Below are positions 39,872 to 47,300 of a DNA stretch of 49,773 bases, piece by piece. Positions within the stretch are counted from its first letter, which is position 1; the number at the start of each line of letters is the position of its first letter. Source of the DNA: Streptomyces sioyaensis (GTDB lineage: Bacteria > Actinomycetota > Actinomycetes > Streptomycetales > Streptomycetaceae); contig NZ_SDIF01000047.1 in the NCBI RefSeq assembly GCF_004122735.1, positions 1 to 49,773 on the forward strand, written 5' to 3'. The position numbers were made by a program, and so were the translations under genes. The notes below the pieces were generated by a model that searched no databases, was not told the origin of the DNA, and was given only the letters and a program-made list of their open reading frames with translations.

Positions 39872-41713
39872 TCAGGCCCAGGCCCGTCGCAGCGCCGAGG
39901 TGACGCGTTCGATGGCTTCCCTTGCCGTGGGGATGGCTGCCGGCATGCTGAAGAACCCGTGGATCTGGCCCTCGTAGCGCACCTGCTCCACCGTGACACC
40001 GGCCTCGCGCAGGCGCTGTGCATACGCCTCGCCCTCGTCCCGCAGCGGGTCGTACCCCGCGGTGATCACCAGCGCCGGCGGGGCGGCGGCCAGGGTGGCG
40101 GCATCGGCGTACAGGGGCGAGACGCGCGGGTCCCTCGGGTCGGCGTCCTCGCCGAGGTAGTGGCCCTGGAACCACGCGAGCGCGTCCTTGGTCAGCAGCA
40201 GGCCCTCGCCGTTCTCCTCGTAGGAGGGGAAGGGGTGGGTGAGGTCGGTCGCGGGGTACACCAGGGCCTGGAGGCCGAAGGTGCCCGGCAGTTCGTTGGC
40301 GAGTACGGCGCTCAGATTGGCGCCCGCCGAGTCCCCGCCGACGGCCATCCTGGTGGTGTCACCGCCGAGCACCCCGATCTCGCTGGACACCCACGTCGCG
40401 ACCGCCCTGACGTCCTCGACGGCGGCCGGGAACGGGTGCTCCGGCGCGAGCCGGTAGTCGACGCTGACCACCAGGTATCCGGCGAGACGGGACAGGTCCC
40501 GGGCCGTCGCGTCGGATGCGGCGGCGCTTCCCACCGTCCAGCCGCCGCCGTGGATCCAGATCAGTACGGGGTGCGGGCCCTCGCCCTCGGGCCAATACAG
40601 CTTGACGGGAACGCCGTTGGCCACCGCGTCCTCGGCCCGGGCCACCGCGGCCGGTTCGCCCCCGAGGTTGACCCACATCTCGTCCCCCACCGAACGGGCC
40701 TCTGCCGCGGAGAGTTCGTGCAGCTGGGGCACACCGGGCTGCATGGCCATGTCGAGCACCGCCCGCGCCGCCGGGTCCAGGGGCGTCCTGGTGGTGATGA
40801 CGATCTTCCCTCGCAGGTGGCCGTCGTCGAGGCGGCGGTAGGCGTCGGCCGCCTGCTCCAGCGGGAAGACCGCTTCGATGGGCATGTGGAGACGGCCGTC
40901 CTCGATCATCGGCAGCACGTCGTCCATGACCTGCGGCAGGGGGAGCATCTCGCGGGAGAAGCGCACGCCGTGCCGGGCGGCGTCGAGGTCGGCGATGGTG
41001 AGGACCTTGTCCGGGTTTCCGGTCAGTTCGACGGACAGGGGCAGGACGTCGCGTCCGGAGGCGTCGAGGACGGCGTCGATGCCCTGCGGGGCGACGGCGC
41101 GTATCCGGTCGGCCAGGCCGTCGCCGTACGTGACGGGGGTGGCGCCGAGGTCGCGGAGGAAGGGGTGGTTGGCTTCGCCGGCGGTGCCGATGACGGTGGC
41201 GCCCAGGGCGCGGGCGAGCTGGACGGCCATGAGGCCGACGCCGCCGGCTGCGGCGTGCACCAGCAGGGTCTGGCCGGCGACCAGGCCGAGTTGGCGCAGG
41301 GTGCGATAGGCGGTCTCGGTGGCGATCGGCAGGGCGGCGGCCTGCTCGAAGGTGAGGAAGTCGGGCTTGGCGACGACGGTGTCGTCGTCGGCCAGGGCGT
41401 GGGTGGCGACGGCGTCCTGCTGGGCGGTGCGTCCCAGCACCGGTTGGCCGGTCTTCCACTGCGTGACGCCGGGTCCGAGGGCGTCGATGACTCCGGCCAT
41501 CTCCAGGCCCAGGGGCTGGGGTTCGGCGGGGGCCTCCTGGCCGGGAGTGAACAGGCCCCGGCGCTTCTTGGAGTCCAGGGCGTTGGCGCCGGCGGCGTGG
41601 ATGCGGACGCGGACCTGGCCGGGGCCGGGCTCGGGCAGCGGCACCTCGGTCACGTCGAGTACGTCGGGGCCACCGTAGGCGGCGTGCTGGAGTCTGCGGG
41701 CGAGGGCAGTCAT
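39872..41713 (-). CDS. Quinone oxidoreductase (MDR) fused to HSL-type esterase
   Basis: A 613-residue two-enzyme fusion without a stop or frameshift at the junction. Residues 1-308 are a zinc-free medium-chain reductase (quinone oxidoreductase/zeta-crystallin type): GANALDSKKRRGLF, LGLEMAGVIDALG, NADPH loop HAAAGGVGLMAVQLA (153-167), and the family's usual C-terminus GHLRGKIVITT. Residues 310-613 are an HSL-family alpha/beta hydrolase: oxyanion HGGG (388-391), nucleophile Ser462 in GDSAG, Asp555 and His585. All catalytic parts are present in both halves. ATG 41713 has a GAAGGA site. It lies in line with an OYE gene 134 bp upstream and near a MarR gene, suggesting detoxification of reactive carbonyls, quinones or esters. 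Confidence 0.85.
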   Translation of the reverse strand: MTALARRLQHAAYGGPDVLDVTEVPLPEPGPGQVRVRIHAAGANALDSKKRRGLFTPGQEAPAEPQPLGLEMAGVIDALGPGVTQWKTGQPVLGRTAQQDAVATHALADDDTVVAKPDFLTFEQAAALPIATETAYRTLRQLGLVAGQTLLVHAAAGGVGLMAVQLARALGATVIGTAGEANHPFLRDLGATPVTYGDGLADRIRAVAPQGIDAVLDASGRDVLPLSVELTGNPDKVLTIADLDAARHGVRFSREMLPLPQVMDDVLPMIEDGRLHMPIEAVFPLEQAADAYRRLDDGHLRGKIVITTRTPLDPAARAVLDMAMQPGVPQLHELSAAEARSVGDEMWVNLGGEPAAVARAEDAVANGVPVKLYWPEGEGPHPVLIWIHGGGWTVGSAAASDATARDLSRLAGYLVVSVDYRLAPEHPFPAAVEDVRAVATWVSSEIGVLGGDTTRMAVGGDSAGANLSAVLANELPGTFGLQALVYPATDLTHPFPSYEENGEGLLLTKDALAWFQGHYLGEDADPRDPRVSPLYADAATLAAAPPALVITAGYDPLRDEGEAYAQRLREAGVTVEQVRYEGQIHGFFSMPAAIPTAREAIERVTSALRRAWA

Positions 41714-41847
41714 GGCGGGTCCTTCGGGTGAGCGGTGAAGGTCAAGGTGAAATCGAAGGCGAAGGTGTCGAAGAGGGGGCGGGGCTCGGCGGGGACCGCC
41801 GGGGAGGGCCGGTTCGCCGTGCCCCGACCGGTGGCGGTGACCTGCGG

Positions 41848-42927
41848 TCAGGCGGGCAGGGCCGGGTAGTCGGTGTAGCCGCGCTCGTCGCCGCCGTAGA
41901 AGGTGGCCCGGTCGGGCTCGTTGTAGGGACCGCCGGCCGCGAGGCGGCGGGGCAGGTCGGGGTTGGCCAGGAACAGCGCGCCGAAGGCGATCAGGTCCGC
42001 GGCGCCGTCCTCGATCAGGCCGAGGGAGTCGTGGCCGGTGGGCGCGGGGTGGGTGAAGGGGTTGAGGACGAACGTGCCGGGCCAGTCCTTGCGCAGGCGC
42101 TCGGTCAGGCTGCGGTCCGGGCCTTCGAGTACGTGCAGATAGGCCAGGTCCAGCGGGGCGAGACCGGCCACCAGGGCCGTGTAGGTCTCCGCCAGGTCCG
42201 CCGGGTCCGTCTCGGCGATGTCGTTGAAGGGGGTGCCGGGGGAGATACGGATACCGGTCCGGTGGGCGCCGATCGCCTCCGCGACGGCCGCGGCGACCTC
42301 GACGGCGAAGCGCACCCGGCCCGCGACGTCGCCGCCCCAGGTGTCGGTGCGCTGATTGGCGTTGGGGGCGAGGAACTGGTGGATCAGGTAGCCGTTCGCG
42401 CCGTGGAGCTCCACGCCGTCGAAGCCGGCGGCGACGGCGTTGCGCGCCGCGTCGGTGAAGTCGGCGATCGTCCGCACGATCTCGTCGTGCGCCAGCTCCT
42501 TCGGCGTGACGAAGTCCTGGGGACCCTGGTGCGTGTACACCTGGCCCTTCGCGGCGACGGCGGAGGGGCCCACCGGGATCAGGCCGTCGGGCAGCAGGCT
42601 GGGGTGGCCGACCCGGCCGGTGTGCATCAGCTGCGCGAAGATCACCCCGCCCTCGCCGTGGACCGCGTCGGTCACCTGCCGCCAGGCGGCGACCTGCTCG
42701 GCGGAGTGCAGGCCCGGGGTGTCGGGGTAGCCCTGGCCGACCACCGACGGCTGGACGCCCTCGGTGACGATCAGGCCGGCGCTTGCCCGCTGTGCGTAGT
42801 AGGTCGCCATCAGCTCCGTCGCGGTGGCCCCCTGCCCGTAGGCGCGGCTACGGGTCATCGGCGCCATCGCTATGCGGTTGGCCAGACGCTTGCCGCCCAG
42901 CTCGATCGGGTCGAACGCGGTCGTCAT
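41848..42927 (-). CDS. Old Yellow Enzyme-family alkene reductase
   Basis: A 359-residue FMN-dependent ene-reductase (NemA/xenobiotic reductase class). NRIAMAPMTRSRA near residue 17, FAQLMHTGRVGHP, the substrate-binding His-Asn pair in ELHGANGYLIHQFLAP, and DLIAFGALFLANPDLPRRL identify it. It reduces activated C=C bonds and nitro compounds with NADPH. ATG 42927 has an AAAGGA site. It is divergent from a MarR gene; an operator-like dyad lies 78 bp upstream. Confidence 0.9.
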   Translation of the reverse strand: MTTAFDPIELGGKRLANRIAMAPMTRSRAYGQGATATELMATYYAQRASAGLIVTEGVQPSVVGQGYPDTPGLHSAEQVAAWRQVTDAVHGEGGVIFAQLMHTGRVGHPSLLPDGLIPVGPSAVAAKGQVYTHQGPQDFVTPKELAHDEIVRTIADFTDAARNAVAAGFDGVELHGANGYLIHQFLAPNANQRTDTWGGDVAGRVRFAVEVAAAVAEAIGAHRTGIRISPGTPFNDIAETDPADLAETYTALVAGLAPLDLAYLHVLEGPDRSLTERLRKDWPGTFVLNPFTHPAPTGHDSLGLIEDGAADLIAFGALFLANPDLPRRLAAGGPYNEPDRATFYGGDERGYTDYPALPA

Positions 42928-43004
42928 GATCATTCCTTTGGTGAGGAGCGGGAGGCCGCCCGGTCCGGCGGCGCTCCATCGGCGTGCTGGTGCGCCAGGC
43001 ACCA

Positions 43005-43024
43005 TTACCTGTCCGAACAAGTAA
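43005..43024. promoter_or_regulatory. MarR operator copy 1
   Basis: Dyad TTACCTGTCC/GAACAAGTAA (8 of 10 pairs). Shares CTGTCCGA with a second copy near the marR start. It lies 78 bp before the OYE start, in its promoter. Confidence 0.6.
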
Positions 43025-43141
43025 AACACGCTGCCGCTTCCCACATCGATGAGTGAGGCACGTCACTCGCCCACTGTTCACCTGGAATTACCCGCCACCT
43101 ACAGGGATGCCCTAAGGGGCGAAGGGGCGGCTATCCTGATT

Positions 43142-43155
43142 ACTGTCCGATCAGT
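43142..43155. promoter_or_regulatory. MarR operator copy 2
   Basis: Dyad ACTG-TCCGAT-CAGT, 29 bp upstream of the marR start, sharing CTGTCCGA with copy 1. Suggests autoregulation. Confidence 0.55.
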
Positions 43156-43183
43156 TTCAGCCGGAGATTAGGATGGGATCTTG

Positions 43184-43786
43184 ATGAGCCGGGCGACCAA
43201 CCGCAACGCGCAAAGCCAGCCGAGCCAGCCACCGACAGCGGCGTCGGCCACCTCCTCGGTGCCGGTGCCCGCCGCCGCCCACGCGGGGCCGGTCAGCCAC
43301 TCGATCTTCCGCGTGGCCCGCCTGCACCGCATGATCGCCGGGCAGCTGCTGCGCCGCGTCGGCCTCCACCTGGGCCAGGAGCTGGTCATGATGCATCTGT
43401 GGGAAATCGGCCCCCAGCGGCAGACCGATCTGGTGCGCCTGATCGACTCCGACGCCGCCACCATGACCCGCAGCATCAAACGCCTGGAGAACGCCGGCTT
43501 CGTCCGCCGCCGCCCCTGCCCCGACGACAAACGCGCCGTCATCATCGAACCGACTGCCGCGAGCCAGGCGCTGCGCCGAGAGGTCGAACGCATCTGGGCC
43601 GAGCTCGAAGAGGCCTCGACCGGCGACCTCACCCCCGATCAGCAGGCCGAAACGCTGCACGCCCTGCGCCGTATCGAGGACAGCCTCGCCCGCACGGCCG
43701 CACGCACTTCCCCGGCAGATGCCCCCGCACCGGCCACTGAGGCTGAGACGACGACCGGCACGGGGCGGACGTCCCCCACGGAGTGA
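43184..43786 (+). CDS. MarR-family regulator of the reductase locus
   Basis: A 200-residue MarR protein with disordered Ser/Pro-rich ends. The core winged helix (about 55-140) reads FRVARLHRMIAGQLLRRVGL, RQTDLVRLIDSDAATMTRSI, LENAGFVRRRPCPDDKRAVI. One cysteine in the wing (RPCPDDKR) could sense electrophiles. ATG 43184 is chosen with AGGATGGG upstream. Divergence from OYE and the shared operators suggest it represses the OYE and fusion genes. Confidence 0.82.
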   Translation: MSRATNRNAQSQPSQPPTAASATSSVPVPAAAHAGPVSHSIFRVARLHRMIAGQLLRRVGLHLGQELVMMHLWEIGPQRQTDLVRLIDSDAATMTRSIKRLENAGFVRRRPCPDDKRAVIIEPTAASQALRREVERIWAELEEASTGDLTPDQQAETLHALRRIEDSLARTAARTSPADAPAPATEAETTTGTGRTSPTE

Positions 43787-44002
43787 GCGCGTAACCCGGC
43801 GCCCGGCCACGCCCGTTCGGTCAGCGGGTCGGCGGCGCCACGACCCGGCAGGCCGGCCATGCCCAGGTCAGCGCGCACAGAACGGGGGCCGGCAGCTCTA
43901 CGGGCCGGCATCGCGACGGCTGACGGCTTGCGCCCCAATGGCGTCACGCGGACCGCTATGCTGATGAACTGCTCGAAGTTCCGGGACTGGGGGGCCATTT
44001 CT

Positions 44003-44362
44003 GTGCGATTTACTCTGACCTGCGACGAGGGCACCGACGAGGAGGTGTCCTCCCTCCTGGAGATGCTCCGTCGGCACAGGCACGGAGCCGGCCTCAACCC
44101 CCAGCTGCTGACGAAGCCCGGCGCACCCGGCGACATGGGCGTGCTCCATGACGCCATCGTCTTTGCCAGCGAGAACCGCCAGCTGATCGAAACGGGGCTT
44201 TCCGTCTTCGGTGCGTGGCTGGAGGCACGCCTCCAGCCGAGTGTGTGGACGGTGTCCAACGGCACACGTACGGTGCAGGTCAGGACCAGGAAGCTGGACC
44301 GGGAGGCCCTGGAGGCCCTGTCATCCCTCATGGACGAGGACACAGAGCCCGACGAGGACTGA
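44003..44362 (+). CDS. EACC1-like effector-associated component
   Basis: A 119-residue protein that resembles EACC1 (effector-associated constant component 1), the small partner of caspase- or trypsin-linked conflict systems. Typical traits: a beta-strand start (VRFTLTCDEG), a helix SSLLEMLRRHR, the loop PGAPGDMGVLHDAIVFAS, a helix TGLSVFGAWLEARL, then the strand pair SVWTVSNGTRTVQVRTRKLD and a DREALEALSSLM helix with an acidic tail. GTG 44003 has GGGGGG 8 bp upstream; ATGs at 43961 and 43967 are alternatives. It ends 13 bp before the caspase gene, so the two form an operon. The family call is from memory of its pattern. Confidence 0.72.
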   Translation: MRFTLTCDEGTDEEVSSLLEMLRRHRHGAGLNPQLLTKPGAPGDMGVLHDAIVFASENRQLIETGLSVFGAWLEARLQPSVWTVSNGTRTVQVRTRKLDREALEALSSLMDEDTEPDED

Positions 44363-44375
44363 AGCGAGTATCGAC

Positions 44376-47300
44376 TTGGCCATAACCGGCGAGCCTGTCC
44401 CCTTCGACCCGGCGCGATCACGGGCTGTCCTCATCGGGTGTTCCACCTACCATCCCCACCTCAAGCAGGAGGGATTAGGCGACCTACCATCGGTGCCGCA
44501 CAGCCTCGACGCCATGCGCGACCTGCTGGACCAGTGGGGGATGCCGAGCCGCAACTGCGACACGGTCAGCGACCGGAACGGACCGCTGACCACAGACACC
44601 ATCCGAGAAGCACTGCGCAACGCCGCGCTGCGGCCGAAGGAACGCTCGGATCTCCTGCTCGTCTATTTCTCGGGCCACGGCTACACGATCGAACCTGCCG
44701 ACGGGCAGGGGCTGTACCTCGCGCTCAGCAAGACCGAGTCCGTCAGGGACAATCACGGCAGCTTGGCGTTCAGCCTCATCGCAAACATCTTGCAGGACCC
44801 GGCAGTTCAGGCCGATCACATCATGGTGATTCTGGATTGCTGTCACGCGGGAGCGGCCGTCTCCCATGTGCGTCCGGTCCTTCAGCCGCCGGGCGAAACA
44901 GGGGTGAGCATTGCTCTGCTGGTGGCGGCCGACAAGGGCTGGAAGGCGAAGTCGCCCACCGAAGACGGGCCCAGCTTCTTCACCGGTGCGTTCATCGCGG
45001 CTGCCGGTCGGCCCGCCCCGCGCAGTGGGTCCCATCTGAGCCTCAGCGACCTCGCGCAGTCCGTGAAACAGCAGGCGGAGCAGCACAACGAGGGACTGCG
45101 GCTCCCTGATCTTCATGAGCGGGTACCGATCCCACTCACCTTGCACGGCCATGTGGCGGACCACCCCTGGTTGCCCAACAAAGCCCACCCGACGCCCGGT
45201 TCAGCGGAGCTGTCTCTCCCCTGCACCGCTCCGGCACAGGTTGCGGCGGAGAAGGGGGCAGCGTCCGAAGCCGTAGCCCCGTCCGAGGAGAGTGGAGCGG
45301 CGTCCGAAGCCGCGCCCCCGTCCGAAGCGAGTGGTGCGGCGGCTGAGGCCGCTCCCGTTGTCGAGAAGGCCGCTCCGTTCGGTCTGAAATGGCCGTGGGA
45401 CTACCCCTCGCCGCTGCGCCCCGTCCTCCCCCGCCCGGAGGAGTTCGGCCAGCTGCAAACCCGGTCGCGGCCGGGGAATGTCGTACCGATCACCGGCGAG
45501 CCGGGGGTCGGCAAGAAGTGCCTCACGGAGATGTTCGTGCGGGAGCGGGACGGCTCGCGCGCGGTCATGCCCAGCGACCCCTATGTGCTGCGGCTCGACC
45601 TCGATCTCATCCGGTACAAGAGCCCCGTACCCGCCCTTCGTGCGCTTCAGTTCACGCTGGGTCTGGACCGGTACCGGAATGGCGGAACCCCACAGGATTC
45701 CCTCGATTTCGCGGAGTTGCGCGAGCAGGCGGTGGCGCAGCTGGCCCGACGGGTCGGCGGCCGGCCCTTGGTCGTGTACATCACCTTGCGTACGCCCCGC
45801 TCCGGGCGCCGCAAGATCCATGACGACCTGGAACGGCTCCTCGCCTATCCGGTCTTCCGGGACGCGATCGTCCTGGTCGTCTCCGCGCGCGATCTGGAAG
45901 GGCTCACCGGCGCCGGCCAGCTCCTGCCGTCGGCGCCGGTGAACGTGCCTCCGCTCAGCCTGGACCAGTGCGCTGAGCTGTTGCGACTCCTGCTGGAGGA
46001 GCGGGAGATCACGGGCGTCGACCCGGCTGCCGCACTGCGGCTGTCCGGTGACGAGTCCATCGCGTTCCGCCCGACGGTGCTGACACAGGCAGTGGCCGCG
46101 CTCGGCCTCCGCCTCACCGCAGGGGGCACCACCGCACACGACGGAATGCTCGCCGAGGAAATCCGCCGGGCCACCCATTACGTGGTCGGCCCGGCGCTCA
46201 TCGAATCGGGCTGCCGCCTGGAGGAAGACTCCCGCCCGGGCGCCCTCGCCTTTCTTCTCGCGTGGGCGCAGCTGGGATCACCACCCCTTTCGGTGACCGG
46301 CCTGCCCCCCGAGCTGAGTTCCCTGCAAAGCGCCATTCCCTGGCTGCGAAAGTCGGGCGTGCTCGTCGACAGCGTGCCGGGCGAGGCATCAGAGGTGGCC
46401 ATCAGCCCGGCTGCCGCGGAGGCGTTCAAGGAGATCCACAGAAGACTCCAGATGCCGCCGGAGGACCGGTTCGGGAAGAACCATCTCCCGGACTTTCTCT
46501 GCGGGGTGCCGGAACCGGATGAGACAACAGTGGACCGGATCATCGGCGACGCCACCGCGCACTTGCTCAACCACGTGCACGAGTTCGCCGGTACGGACAG
46601 CAAGGGCCATGACGGATTCCATGTGGTGCGGGCCCTGGAACGGGCACTCGACGACCTCGATGAACTCCCGAAGGGCCTGACCACCAACGAGTGGTCCAGC
46701 ACCCGATCGGTCGTCGTGGCCAACCTGCTGGCCCGATCGGACGACGCGCTGATCCTGCCCGTCGACCTCAAGGACGCGGAGAGCGAACTCCTCGCACTCC
46801 ACGGCCGCATGTCGGACCCGACGGCCCGCAAGCCGCTGTCAGGGGTGAAGCTCGGGATCGCACAGCTCAACGTGGTATCGCGGCTCTCCACCGATACGCC
46901 GGGCATCCACGACAGCTTCTCTCAGGTGCTCACGCAGCTCTGGGAGGAGTTCTCCCGCCAGCCACTGCAAAGCCACGAGGACATCAACACACTCGACCGG
47001 CTGACCTTCATGTGCGCACAGCGTCTCGACGCGATCAGCGACGTGGCCGAATTCCGCAACCTCGTGCTGGAAGGTGTTTCCCACGCCGTCACACAGGACT
47101 TCACCCCCGGCCGGGTGAGTCGAACCCTCGCCCTCGCCGGCTGGGGCCTGGGTACCGCCGAACTCTCTGACGACAGTGAGCTGCATTCCCGCACCGCGCG
47201 ACTCGTCCAGTCCCTGATCGACAGCCTCGAAGAGTCGATCAGGGCCGCCCCCAGTGGCGGACTCCGGAACTTGATGCACCGGCTGAGCCTGCTGCATGCC

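Noticed and set aside
43859..44002. Longer N-terminus for the EACC1-like protein
   Set aside because: The extra residues are Arg/Ala-rich and non-conserved in style; the strand-rich domain begins at GTG 44003.
44211..44375. Caspase gene starting inside the EACC1-like gene
   Set aside because: That part is the out-of-frame shadow of the upstream gene; TTG 44376 comes just before the caspase fold.
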